Below, piece after piece: positions 1 through 10,952 of a stretch of 64,000 bases of DNA. The translations under genes were made by a program, and so were the position numbers. Origin of the DNA: Cylicocyclus nassatus. Taxonomy: Eukaryota; Nematoda; Chromadorea; Rhabditida; Strongylidae. The stretch is taken from NCBI GenBank assembly GCA_958299035.1, contig CATQJL010000223.1, forward strand, positions 52,744,302 to 52,808,301, in the 5' to 3' direction. Position 1 is the stretch's first letter, and the number at the start of each line of letters is the position of its first letter. The notes under the pieces are model-generated. The model was not told the origin of the DNA and made no database searches. It saw only the letters and a program-made list of their open reading frames with translations.

Positions 1-300
1 AACATTTGTGTACGTACCGCAAAAGTCACTGGAGACAGTGATAATGGGGTTGTCCAGAATAATGACACACATCACCGCTGGAAGAGATGTTTACAATTGG
101 TTTGTGACGACCAATCTGGAAAACACGAACAACCTATCATAGAAATTTGGCACGTCCCAAATCTCATAAAAAGCAATATATTTCATCATGGGGACAGCAG
201 TCCAAACCGAAAAATCAATATATTCCGTCATGATTTCTCCGTCTGCTGTCTTCTCTTTACCATGATCCACAATCAAAGGAATAAGCAAGAAATCATTATT
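1..300. other. Unassigned sequence
   Basis: I see no gene, repeat end or RNA signature here. Short open frames of 73-77 codons exist on both strands but have no recognisable motif and overlap each other. Confidence 0.5.
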
Positions 301-972
301 CAGGGTGTACAGAAGTAAGTACACACTTTTCAGTCGTTAATATATCTCTACCCATTGTGTGTTTTCCCGCCTTTTAAGTACCATTCTGTAGAGGAGGCTT
401 TAGCTTAGATTTACAGTATCGAGCGAATCACCGTTCACTCTTCGTCGCTGTAGGATTGCTGTAGGAACTTCGACAAGGATTTCAGGGCATTTAAAGCCAT
501 ATTCTACCTCGCAACAAAACCAAACAAGCCAAAAACTCTTATACTATAGTAGTGGAAGCCGCTGATTTAGAATATGAAATTTTTACTTTACTGTAGTACT
601 TCTTTCTCTAGTTATCTCGGTAAACCGTAATAACCGAATTCCAGTGTTTGTCAGGAATGTGATTACACCGTCAAAAAAGCTGAAAATACTCGTAAAAAGT
701 TGTGTAGTGGAATCAGCGTGCGCGAAAACTCTAGTACACGATTTTTCAAATTTTACGAAAGAGATTTTGTCAGATGGAATATTTACAATGGTTCCACAAC
801 TTGGAAGTTCTCACCTTAATACTACAGTAACGAAGAGCGATCGGTGATTCGATCTATACCGTAAATCTAAGATAAAGCATTCTCTACAGAATGGTACTTG
901 ACTCACAAAAAGACCCTTTGGGAAGAGAGATATTGACGATTTATGAGTGTGTACTTACTTTTGGGACCCCTG
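301..972. mobile_element. Fold-back MITE, family A, copy 1
   Basis: The element starts CAGGGTGT and ends ACCCCTG followed by TA. Its two halves are imperfect inverted copies of each other: the left half has 'tagatttacagtatcgagcg', the right half the complement-like 'taccgtaaatcta'. Four other copies in this window share ends and interior (6895-7552, 13632-14287, 22695-23000, 41858-42536). The cleanest copy shows TA on both sides, which points to a non-autonomous Tc1/mariner-type element. No transposase is encoded. The small frame at 644-847 lies inside this repeat and is not a gene. Confidence 0.8.
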
Positions 973-1684
973 TATATTAAGTAGTGATCATTGACATATG
1001 TCAGTGAATTCTTTTTACTATTGTCTGCCAAAAACTCATAAGCGATTGCATTTTTCTAAGTACAGTATAAAAATGTGTTTCACTTCTCTCCATCACCTCA
1101 CTTACTTGCAACTGTAAAATTTTCAATAAAAGAGAAAATTATATGTATCACTTTTTCACTCCTTTTCGTTCCTTTCTTTGGATGGAGTATGGGAAATCTC
1201 ATTTCTTTGAATAAATCGAACAAAACAGATAGCATACCCTCGATACATAGAGCCACGTACTTTGGTAACCTTCACTTTGAGAGCTATGAGGGGACACAAC
1301 CTACACCTGGAAGAAAGAAATCATCCGAGGCTTCACCCAGGATGTTATCATCCTAGCTATATCGGAACGATTGTTAATGAAGCAAACATAGGGAATAATA
1401 TCTTTAGGTTATCTCTAAAAAACCGAGATTTTGCGTTTTTGTGGGTTAAAAAGAAGGTTTCTCTAAAATTTTCGCCGGAATTCAGGACAACATTTCTTAG
1501 TTAATTTCTTGTTTGACCAAAATCGAGTTTCAGAAGTTTAGGAAAGCTGTTGGAGTTGAATAAAAACAAGAAGCTTGGGACGTTCTCAATTCTCCTCGTC
1601 GTGTCATGACGATCAGAATGATTTATAATGTTACAGGGTTTCATTGAGCCCCCGCTGAAATCTACGACCAGAGCCAAATGCCCC
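973..1684. other. Unassigned sequence between fold-back elements
   Basis: No gene or repeat boundary recognised. Frames at 1075-1356 and 1262-1504 overlap, lack motifs and are low complexity. Just before the next element, 1666-1699 forms a local hairpin (AGACCAGAGCC-type arms). Confidence 0.4.
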
Positions 1685-3308
1685 GTCGGCTCTGGTCTGT
1701 CTCCGTTGCTCGTCTGCGTCTCCGCACGCTGCGCGCTACCTCGCTACTCCAAACGCGGGGCGCGGAGCATTTGGCTCTGGTACCCTTTCCTTCGCTGTTT
1801 CGAACCCAAATTTAGCAAGTTATATATTATTTTGAAGCTCTTGATCTCTATTTTCACGCTGACAACGTCTCAAAATCTTATTTTTTGATTTGGTTGAGAA
1901 ATCCGGCAAAAATCCTGTTTTCGAAAATCTCTTGTTTTTCTCCTAGTTTACCTCTTTTCACGCGGTTTTTTCGTGGATTCTATAAATCTCGCTTTTGTTC
2001 ATAACGCAGACAACCACCCAGTCCCAGCGCCTGTGCCGTGACCGTAATCTGAAAATAACTTCGCTCACTTTAACATTGCTTTCGCGCTAGGACCCGTTCT
2101 AAGTCACTAGTGGAGTGCTCTGATAATCAACGTTGGATCATTTGAGCAATTCTGGTGAATTTCGTTCTAACATACATTCAAATTTTCAGTTCAAAAAAGT
2201 TCATAACTCGACGTCCAGGGGCGCTCGGCAGATAACGAAGACAGATTTGGAATAAACGTTCGATGCCCTTTATAGGTCAATCTAATGTGAGAAGCCAGTT
2301 CTGCCAAACAGACCTTCCTTTCAAGTCAAGTGAGTACAAAGAAATATTAAAACGTATGCCTTAACTTCGCTTGCCTTTTTGTCATGCCTTCGATAGTCTA
2401 GGGACAGGGCGTCAAAGGTGAAGGTTGTTTGACCTCATAAAAAATGAAGGTTGTTTGAAGAAGATCAGAGAAAATGATGTTAAGCAGATATAAGCAAAAG
2501 GGACTGCTAAAAACCGGATAAAAACGCTGCAATGAGGTTTGAAAACTTTCGTTTGGCGGCTTTTCAAGATGCTTTTCGCTCCAGGACCAGCAATTCGCAG
2601 CAAGGGCAAAGCGAAGAAAAGCAATTTCTTTTTTCTGCGATTGTTTCAAAAAACATGTTTCGGAAGGAGTGGCCATCAAGAAGAAGATAAACAAGAAAGA
2701 AGTCAGTCATAAAAACGCAAAGATTCTTTTTTACTAAGTCGAAAAGAACGTCCAAGCCAAATCTAATTTTTAATGCGTCCTTTAATTTTTATCCCCGCAT
2801 TGACGTTCCCGTTTCCTGGGACGTTGTCTGCATTGTTGCGCTTATTGTTCTGAGCAACAATCGCCCAAGCTGGAAAAAATCGCTGCGAAAGCACTGAAAC
2901 AGAACAAGTTAAAAACGCACTTTTTACGGTTCTTCGCAAAAAACATCACCATAATCGAAGAGATAAGGACTGGGTGGTTGTCTGCGTTATGAACAAAAGC
3001 GAGATTTATAGAATCCACGAAAAAACCGCGTGAAAAGAGGTAAACTAGGAGAAAAACAAGAGATTTTCGAAAACAGGATTTTTGCCGGATTTCTCAACCA
3101 AATCAAAAAATAAGATTTTGAGACGTTGTCAGCGTGAAAATAGAGATCAAGAGCTTCAAAATAATATATAACTTGCTAAATTTGGGTTCGAAACAGCGAA
3201 GGAAAGGGTACCAGAGCCAAATGCTCCGCGCCCCCGCGTTTGGAGTAGCGAGGTAGCGCGCAGCGTGCGGAGACGCAGACGAGCAACGGAGACAGACCAG
3301 AGCCGACG
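1685..3308. mobile_element. Large fold-back element (338-bp arms)
   Basis: 1685-2021 is the near-perfect reverse complement of 2970-3308, around a spacer of about 950 bp. The right arm runs straight into adapter sequence and an N gap, so the outer end and any target duplication cannot be read. The spacer (2022-2969) has no convincing coding sequence. Part of it, 2229-2335, resembles the right half of the family C MITEs (AGATTTGGAATAARCGTTC), suggesting an older nested relative. Class is not assignable. Confidence 0.75.
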
Positions 3309-3309
3309 A

Positions 3310-3334
3310 GTACTCTGCGTTGATACCACTGCTT
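3310..3334 (-). other. SMART-type adapter remnant (artefact)
   Basis: On the minus strand this reads AAGCAGTGGTATCAACGCAG then AGTAC, the 25-nt 5' part of the widely used SMART cDNA/whole-transcript amplification oligo. It lies directly against the 500-N gap. This is library sequence, not genome. Confidence 0.93.
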
Positions 3335-3834
3335 NNNNNNNNNNNNNNNNNNNNNNNNNNNNNNNNNNNNNNNNNNNNNNNNNNNNNNNNNNNNNNNNNN
3401 NNNNNNNNNNNNNNNNNNNNNNNNNNNNNNNNNNNNNNNNNNNNNNNNNNNNNNNNNNNNNNNNNNNNNNNNNNNNNNNNNNNNNNNNNNNNNNNNNNNN
3501 NNNNNNNNNNNNNNNNNNNNNNNNNNNNNNNNNNNNNNNNNNNNNNNNNNNNNNNNNNNNNNNNNNNNNNNNNNNNNNNNNNNNNNNNNNNNNNNNNNNN
3601 NNNNNNNNNNNNNNNNNNNNNNNNNNNNNNNNNNNNNNNNNNNNNNNNNNNNNNNNNNNNNNNNNNNNNNNNNNNNNNNNNNNNNNNNNNNNNNNNNNNN
3701 NNNNNNNNNNNNNNNNNNNNNNNNNNNNNNNNNNNNNNNNNNNNNNNNNNNNNNNNNNNNNNNNNNNNNNNNNNNNNNNNNNNNNNNNNNNNNNNNNNNN
3801 NNNNNNNNNNNNNNNNNNNNNNNNNNNNNNNNNN
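3335..3834. other. Assembly gap, 500 N
   Basis: Exactly 500 N, the same length as the second gap, so it is a fixed-size placeholder. Open frames running through it are meaningless. Confidence 0.99.
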
Positions 3835-3835
3835 C

Positions 3836-3906
3836 GCACAACTTAGCTTAAACGCTTTGATTTCCTCTTTTACTATAAACAAGTTTGACAAGTCTGAAGA
3901 TTTTGC
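3836..3906 (+). repeat. Direct repeat flanking the palindrome, left copy
   Basis: About 70 bp beginning GCACAACTTAGCTTA and ending near GTCTGAAGATTTTG recurs in the same orientation at 17361-17430, outside the other end of the giant palindrome. The two copies differ by single-base homopolymer changes. It could be a long target duplication, a repeat used in rearrangement, or a mis-joined contig end. Confidence 0.85.
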
Positions 3907-4162
3907 GGATGTTCTAGAGAAGGTTATAGCTCTTGGAAAAAGCTCAAGCCACCTTGCGGTGCGCTATATAAAATTGAAAGCGAGAGAGAGTCTTCTGTTT
4001 CCCAGTCTCCTATATCCCAGACCAAATCACCCGATCGATTTCCATAAGGTCTAAAAGACCAATATTCACTAGGCTTTAATGTGGTTTCCAATCTGATGAT
4101 GCGAAAGCAGAAAATTAGGTCATTACATTAGGTCATTCGTCTGTACTTCAAGCTCCGTAGCT

Positions 4163-6697
4163 TTAATGCGGTAAGCCTTGCCTCATGCGATGGCAATGAC
4201 TGGGGATAATCAGCATTTGGGTAGCATCTGTAGTACATAATTTTTGTGAAAGTAAAGTTCTTTGCACTTTTTCAAGTTTTTCAATGTTTTTCTTCAAGTG
4301 TGGAGATACACTGGAGATGCATACTTTAGATGCGGCAATACGTAAGGTCCACAAAGTCTGACAAGAAGGTTGAGATCAGTGCTATGGGTGCTCCCCAGTA
4401 TAATGAAAAGAATTGATAGAGCTTTTCTGGTAATCACTTCGTAATGATGTGTGAAACTAAGCTGATCATCAACAAGGATAAAATCTTTGGTGTTCCCACA
4501 GATTTCCAGGTCAATGCCATCACACTGGTAAGTGCAGGGCTGAGAGTTGCCAAGATGTAAGACCTTTGATTTGCGCGCATTGACAGGTACATATATCCCA
4601 GCTTTTAGCCAGAGGATCATTTTAGCCATCGAACTTGAAATTGATTCGCGCGCCTCCTTCTCATCATTATAACAGAAGTATACCTCTATACCCGTGATGA
4701 CTTCATATATGTCTAAACAAGCTCACCCCCTTTCCATTCCCAGGAAGATTTTGCGGACTGGACTTGAACTGATTCAGTGGGGAGTTTGCCTTTTTTGTTT
4801 TATTTTTTGTTGCTGGTTATTTGGTGTGATGCTTCGTTTTTCTGTTGTATGGGCACGCCTTGTGCGTATTGAATAAATAAATAAATAAATAAATAAATAT
4901 TTTGATATGTCTGCAAAAAGTTTGGATCCTAATTTCCGGATGAGTTTTTAGAAACGGCAGTTCTGCTGTATACGTAAGAAAGAGTAGTGGAGAAAGTATA
5001 CCACCTTGAAGTACACCAGTGCTACAACAAAATCGTTCTGAGTGACCGTTCCCAACGCGCAATGTCATCCCTCTGTTCTTGAAATAAGATGAGAACCAGG
5101 AAAGTAGTTGCTCGAATACCGTATGTTTCAAGTTTTGAAAGTAGTTTTAAGTGGTTTACTCTATCAAAGGCCTTGGATCACAAAAGACGATATCTACCTG
5201 AACCATGGTTTACAGCATTTATCCGTCGTAGAACGAATCAGAGAGTAACGCCGTTGTCGAACCTCCACGGAGGAAGCCATGCTGAACCGAAGTCTTGTGC
5301 CTATCTGACCACTCAATTGATCTCTCACTGACAATTTTTTCAAGGATTTTACCAGAGGGGATACTGATCGGGCGGAAATTGGAAACTACACTGAGATGTT
5401 TGCGTTTAAGTGTGGCAGTAACCAGCGCTTCTTTTCAAATTTGTGGCACCTGACCGAGTAAAAAAGAAGCATTAAAAATGAAGGACAACGGAATGATGAG
5501 GACCCGGGCACACTTTCGGTAAATGATTTGTGGAAGCCCGTCATATGCCGCGGAACTCGTTGGTTTCAATTTCGTTAGAACCTCGTGAATTTTGTAAGGC
5601 TCAACAAAAAACTCTGTGCAGCCTTCGCTTATTTCAAGCAATTTTGTGTAAGGAGCGGGACTTCTTGCATCAGTAGAGTTGTTCGTTGATGTGAAAAAGC
5701 CAGAAAAGTATTTACTGGTACCTCATGTATTCCCTTGTTCATCTGTAAAGAGACTAAGCTTTAGTTGCCCCTTGGTCTTGAATCTAAAATATTAATAGAG
5801 CTGCTTTGATTGTTGCTTGAAAGACGTTTTTTCGCGGTTGGCCAAATATTTCTTGATATGATGGCTGATATCCTTACATACCTTTCTATAAGGTTGATTA
5901 TTCAACGCGTCAGGTAATTTTGCAAAAAGTCTGGTTTTTTTCTCTAAGAGGTTTCAGATGTGGCTAGGACAGTCTACTGTTTGAGGAGTTTCAGACCGGA
6001 AAGGGACATGCTTGGCAAGGATATCATACAGCACCCTACAACAGCGATGGTAAAGGTCGTCAATTGATTCGTAATTCGCGAAGACGTCATACCAGCTGAT
6101 CTTTTGTAGATCATTATTGATTTTGGCAAAGTCTGCTTTCCGGAAATCGAGATACGGCAGAAACGCGCTTTTTCTTTGGTTAAAATTAGTCTCGAAACTC
6201 ATAGTATTGTGGTCTGTGGAGCAAAAGGAGGCAGTATTTCAACATTGTAAACTATCCTTCTTGTTGAAAATACCAAATCAACTGCTGAATTGTCCCTAGT
6301 GGGAATGGACACATTTTGATGGAGGTTATTATTGCGAAAGAAGGAAATAAGCCGAGTATTAGCGCGAGTGGCAGGAGGTAGAACATCTATAAATGAAATC
6401 ACCCAGGACTATGGTATCAAATGGGAGGGAGCATAGATCATGTAGGAGATTAGCCAAAGAAAGGTGATCACTGCTTGTAGAATGTGGTGGCCGGCAAACG
6501 ACGATAAATCTTAAAGGAGAGAAAAAAGAGGATGACCATATGTCAAGACAAAGGATGTCAGAATCGAATTTAACGGAGATTTGTACATGCTCTACGACTA
6601 GCTCGGTCTGTACAATGGATAGTGTCGGAGAATAGAAACAAAGAAAAGTGTGCAAAAGGAAAATTTTATTGACTAAACTACGTGAATTGAAAAGCAA
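4163..6697 (-). pseudogene. Decayed CR1/Jockey-like LINE (left palindrome arm)
   Basis: Minus-strand pieces read, in order, as an exonuclease-endonuclease-phosphatase domain (NSRSLVNK-type start, VVCRPPHST, VLGDF), a linker ending in a DLVFST motif, and a reverse transcriptase (NFRPIS, GVLQGGILSPLLF) with a C-terminal segment ending KNIEKLEKVQRT. The palm motif is degenerate, and no FADD-type box survives: the region where it should lie is replaced by an (AAAT)n-bearing insert at about 4690-4910. Frames are broken by many stops and shifts, so it is inactive. The mirror copy is at 14484-17017. Confidence 0.8.
4873..4902. repeat. (AAAT)n microsatellite
   Basis: Eight tandem AAAT units inside the LINE remnant; mirrored at 16281-16311. 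A similar (TTTA)n run occurs at 19813-19833. It may be the tail of a small retroposon inserted in the LINE. Confidence 0.8.
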
Positions 6698-6894
6698 ACA
6701 AAAAAGGGGTGCAGAGCTTTGAGGCCTGTTTAGAAGTTTTCCTGGCTATGCATAGCAAGTTCCGACGTGTGCCGAAGCTCTCCTTTATACTCTGTCCATT
6801 CTTTAGTAGCCTTCCCCTTGTTTCTTTCTCTCGCAATCTGCCTTAATTCAAATTCTTGGTTGTGTTTTTACAGTCATGCTTCTGCGAACATATA

Positions 6895-7552
6895 CAGAGT
6901 GTCCCAAAAAGATGTGCACACTGTTTGATCGTTAGTAACTCTCTTGCTTTCAGGTATTTTGCCCAGCTTAAGGTATTATTGTGTAGACCGAGGTTCATCT
7001 TAGATTGAAGTATGGAGCGAATCATCAAGCACTCTTCATTACTGTAGGATTACGGTACGGTATGAACTTTAAGCTCATAGCGTTATGGTGGAATATTCCT
7101 TTTAATGAGATAATTTCAAAAAGAACTGAAAATTTGTGTAGTAAGGTTTTCGGGCACGCTGATTTCACTATATAACTTTTCACAAGCTTTTCGAGCTTTC
7201 TTGATGTCGTAATCACATGTCTAACAAACATTGGAAAAAACACTTGTTACCCTAAATCTGAAATAGCTACAGAAAGACGCACTACGCTGAAGTGGAAGCT
7301 TCATATTCAGAATCAGCGATTACGATTAGCTCACTTCAAGAGCTTCTGATTTGTTTGGCTTTGCTTTCGACGCAAAATACCGCTTGCAATGGCTTAAATT
7401 CCTCCTCGAAGTTTCTACCATAATCTTACAGTAACGAAGAGCTATTCGTTCCATACTGTTAATCTAAGTTGAAGCTCGCTCTATAGGGTATCTAAAACTC
7501 GGGAAAAGACATGAAAGCAAGAGTATTGACGATCAAACAGTGTGCACATCTT
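6895..7552. mobile_element. Fold-back MITE, family A, copy 2 (truncated by PLE)
   Basis: Starts CAGAGTGTCCCAAAAAG after TA. The interior matches copies 1 and 5. The other end stops at GTGTGCACATC, where the Penelope-like element begins, so the outermost TIR bases on that side are missing. It is the mirror image of 13632-14287. Confidence 0.8.
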
Positions 7553-7633
7553 ATGTTCAGTATAGTAGTTCTCAATAAGTTAAAGCGTTCCAAGATTGTT
7601 ATTCGTTTATCCATATAACATCAATACAGTAAG

Positions 7634-7673
7634 CAGGTCGACGTTTCGGCAAGGTCGCCTTTTTCAAGACCTG
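7634..7673 (-). ncRNA. Hammerhead-ribozyme-like hairpin in PLE 3' segment (copy A)
   Basis: On the minus strand: outer stem CAGGTC/GACCTG, then TTGAAAAAGGC, loop GACCTT, GCC, and the box GAAACGTC. The layout (stem, CUGA-like box, small stem II, GAAA, stem) is that of the hammerhead motifs known in Penelope-like elements. Here the CUGAUGA box reads CUUGAAAA, so canonical self-cleavage is doubtful. The same hairpin occurs at 13510-13549 and 10588-10627. Confidence 0.6.
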
Positions 7674-7767
7674 GAAAGTGAGTCAGTATTCGACGCTCCA
7701 AGGGTAGACATACCTTCAGCGATACACTTCAAGTGGCTGTCCACCACTCTGACACTTAGTCAGGCCA

Positions 7768-10503
7768 CTATATGCTAACTCGTGTGATGGAATGAGGTTC
7801 CCTTCTAAGGTCAGACTCAAATCCACACAATGATAAGAATGGGATGAGCTCACTATTGATAGCCATTTTCTCTTCCTTTCTGTTCAGTTTGGGACATTTG
7901 GACGTGATCCAACAAGCTTCTATGGTCTTTCGTGCTGTAATGTCGGTTTCTTTCGAAAGGATAGCAACGCTAATTTGAAACTCTATGTCCTGGTGGCAAA
8001 GTACACGATGTGCGCCAAAAGGCGTGGACACTCGCGATTTTCTCATTCCGTCCAAATGTTCGTTAATTCGTACATACAGCGGTCTTCCTGTTTCTCCAAT
8101 ATATTCTTCCCCACACAGTTTACAAGATAAGTACACTGCGCCACGACACATGCAATCTCCCGGTTTGTTAGAATTGCATATATTACAGTCTGTTTTTGAA
8201 CAGGCTGGATCGTAACCTCTGTTACGCACCAGGCGCTGCTTGAGGTTTGGGGGTGGGACTTCGACAACTCTAAGCATATTTTGCAGGCCAGCTTTATGAA
8301 CGCAGTTTCTAATCGCAGCGCTTAACTTATCCGATATGAATGGCATAAGGAATGACACCTTTTCGCAACTGACATCATTGAAAACTGTAGCATTATCCTT
8401 GTGACGAACGTTTGTGTTTTCGTTTTTCGACAGCAGGTAACCGTTTGCGTGTGCAATTTGGATAGCCTGTTTGGTCGATGCGGATTCTAAAGTGCTATTT
8501 GAAGATACTCTTTTTGACGTCCGCAGCATGTTTCTGATAATGCTAAGTTTCATTTTAATTGGGTGTGCAGAAGAGTAATGTACAAGTATGTTCTTATTGG
8601 TTGGTTTTCTATACCAGCGTGTTCTGTACTCTCCTCTGCATAAGCAGATCTGGACATTGAGGAATGGCAACCATCCCTGCTTAGGTGTTTCCCTTGTGAA
8701 TTTGATGTCAGTTGATTGAGCATTGAGTATGTCAAAGCATAGGTCCATTTCCGCTTGTGTTGGACACACGATGATAGTATCATCAATGTATCTGTAGTAA
8801 AGAACAGGTCGGCGGTTGAGAATTGGTTTTTCTATCTTTGACATAAATGCTATTGCTAAAATAGGTGCCAAACGCTGACCCATTGCGAGTCCCCTAGTTT
8901 GTTTATAATACTGTCCCGCCCATTTGAAAACCGAACATTCTAAACATTCACTCAACAATGCCATAATTTGTTGTATGTTAAAGCCATAGAAATTGATACT
9001 GTTACTCTTTTCGGACATTAATTCGAAAACGGCTTCTAACGCATTGGAATTTGAGACATTTGTAAATAGAGAGGTGACGTCAAAGGATTCTATGACGTCA
9101 TTTTCACTGAATCGCGCAGTTTTCAAATGGTTAAGTAAGGCATTCGTATTGGGACAAGTGTGCGGGGACATGTTTTAGTAATTGTGTCAATATCAGATTG
9201 AGTAACCAGGATATCCTGTGTGTCGGACCACCGACGTTACTGATGATAGGGCGAACTTTGTAGTCCGAAGGATTTTCTGAATTGAGCAAGTCGGATGGTA
9301 ATTTGTGTGTTTTAATGAGTACGTATAGTACAGGACAGACTGGTACATCAATCTTGAGGCGGGATACAGTTCGCTTTGCGAGGCCTGCTGTTCGCGCTAT
9401 TTCAGTCCAAACCTTGTTCAAACTTTTTTATATTGTTTTGTGAATTCTTGCTCAGAAGATACGCAATATGTTGTGTCGTCTTGGAGATGCTGTTGTATTA
9501 TGGCAATCTCCAACTGTTTCGGCATAACTATGAATTCACCTCCCTTATCAGTGATCCCGATTTTGATATTCGTAGCTGAGAGTTCTCGAAGTTCTCTCAA
9601 ACCTCTTCTTTGCGCTGGTGTAAGATTAGGGACTTGACTTGTGCGGTTATATCGTTTGAGAACAGTGAAGACCGAAGTGGCAAATACTTGAAAAGCAGAG
9701 TCAATGGAAGGTATTGGCTCTTGCGGCTTGTAGAACATGGGCGGGAATGGTATCGCAGGCAATGCCACGGTCACTCTCGGTTTGGATTGTTGTTGTTCTA
9801 TCTTTGCTTTGTAACGTAAGCGATCTTGAACTTGCTGTAAATTGCCTACAATTTTACGCATGACACCAGGACATAATGATTGCGCGGGTGAGAAGCTTGG
9901 CCCCAAACTGAGTAAGGATGAGGCATCCTTTGATATAGTTGCACCGCCAACAATAGTGACTCGTGACTGAATGAATTCATTGTGGTCAGTATGAGTAGCA
10001 TTTTGGTGGTCTGACAAACAAAGGTTGGTGGACGCTACTGTTTTGGATGATTGTCTACTTTCTAGCAACTTGTCGAATTTTCGTTGTAATCGCACTTTGG
10101 CATTGGAGCGAATCGAGTAGCAAATGCTCTTAGACTCACTCACCACTCTATTCCAGAGGCTCCCAGGCAGAAACCGTTCACAATACAACTCTTTAGCTAC
10201 ACATTTCTTAATCAAACTATACATAAAGTTCTTCTTCGCCCTTAGGGCCATTTTCAAAAGTTGTAATTCGATTTTATGTATCTGCCAGTCACCTTTCGGG
10301 AGCCCACATGTCTGGTGTAAATTTTTCTTTCTTATGAAGTTGGGAATCAAACGATTGTCCAGACATCGATGGAGAAAATGAGTGGTCTGCCTCGTAGCGA
10401 CGATGTTTTGCCTCATTGACAACACTTCTCTAACTAGTCGAAAATATTTCGCTGGTATATGCGACATGATTTTCCATGCTCGACCATCCTTGAATCTTGG
10501 CAT
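7768..10503 (-). pseudogene. PLE reverse transcriptase/GIY-YIG ORF, copy A (frame-broken)
   Basis: Reads MPRFKDGRAW... from 10503, the only copy in the window that keeps the N-terminal ~95 residues. Two breaks interrupt it. Near 9418-9421 there is an extra base in each of two homopolymers, and near 9160 CCC stands where copy B has CC. Otherwise it matches copy B: RT motifs RPIISNVGGPTHRIS, SFDVTSLFTNV, AMGQRLAPILA and the catalytic YIDD, then a Cys-rich stretch and the GIY-YIG nuclease (EYIGETGRPLYVRINEH). The breaks are homopolymer-length differences between nearly identical arms. They could be sequencing errors rather than real mutations. Confidence 0.85.
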
Positions 10504-10952
10504 TTTATGTTCAGTATAGTAGTTCTCAATAAGTTAAAGCGTTCCAAGATTGTTATTCGTTTATCCATATAACATCAATACAGTAAGCAGGTCGACGTTT
10601 CGGCAAGGTCGTCTTTTTCAAGACCTGGAAAGTGAGTCAGTATTCGACGCTCCAAGGGTAGACATACCTTCAGCGATACACTTCAAGTGGCTGTCCACCA
10701 CTCTGACACTTAGTCAGGCCACTATATGCTAACTCGTGTGATGGAATGAGGTTCCCTTTTAAGGTCAGACTCAAATCCACACAATGATAAGAATGGGATG
10801 AGCTCACTATTGATAGCCATTTTCTCTTCCTTTCTGTTCAGTTTGGGACATTTGGACGTGATCCAACAAGCTTCTATGGTCTTTCGTGCTGTAATGTCGG
10901 TTTCTTTCGAAAGGATAGCAACGCTAATTTGAAACTCTATGTCCTGGTGGCA
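10504..10952 (-). mobile_element. Partial PLE 3' end (pLTR-like unit)
   Basis: About 450 bp nearly identical to 7553-8001, in the same minus orientation, covering the end of the GIY-YIG frame and the 3' segment. Only two substitutions were noticed: one turns the hammerhead-like stem GGC/GCC into GAC/GCC, the other lies in the CCTTYTAAGG stretch. It abuts the ATG of copy A, so it would supply upstream promoter or 5' UTR sequence to that copy, as pLTRs are thought to do. Confidence 0.85.
10588..10627 (-). ncRNA. Hammerhead-like hairpin in pLTR (variant stem II)
   Basis: Same motif as at 7634-7673, but one base change breaks a stem II pair (GAC opposite GCC). The GAAACGTC box and the outer CAGGTC/GACCTG stem are kept. 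Confidence 0.5.

Larger units (their letters stand above)
3900..10233. repeat. Left arm of 6.3-kb palindrome
   Basis: This arm is the reverse complement of 10953-17280 almost base for base: paired coordinates sum to 21180 at the outer end and 21186 at the inner end, so only a few net bases differ over 6.3 kb. From outside to inside it holds a LINE fragment, a truncated family A MITE and most of a Penelope-like element. Differences seen are mainly homopolymer lengths. Confidence 0.95.
7553..10505 (-). mobile_element. Penelope-like element copy A, full span
   Basis: A minus-strand Penelope-like retroelement. It contains an RT-GIY-YIG reading frame (7768-10503), then a roughly 215-bp 3' segment containing a hammerhead-like hairpin. 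The 3' end falls inside a family A MITE. A 0.45-kb partial copy of its own 3' end lies directly upstream (10504-10952) in the same orientation, the tandem arrangement (pLTR) typical of this class. Two mechanisms fit: insertion behind an earlier truncated copy, or target-primed insertion of a dimeric RNA. Confidence 0.88.
10234..10952. other. Spacer of the giant palindrome
   Basis: The only part of the 13.4-kb palindrome with no mirror partner across the centre. It contains the 5' end of PLE copy A and the partial PLE copy (pLTR). The inner junction at 10953-10955 shares a 3-base AAG with the sequence at 10231-10233. Confidence 0.85.

Noticed and set aside
3103..4054. Long open frames over the first N gap
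   Set aside because: They are open only because N codons are not stops; the real parts are fold-back, adapter and palindrome sequence.
6892..7560. Family A repeat as a hairpin RNA gene
   Set aside because: TIRs and TA duplication in the complete copy (41858-42536) identify a MITE; transcription cannot be judged from sequence.
10929..10952. Start of PLE copy B as authentic N-terminus
   Set aside because: The first codons are antisense to a PLE 3' end; copy A shows the true N-terminal region.
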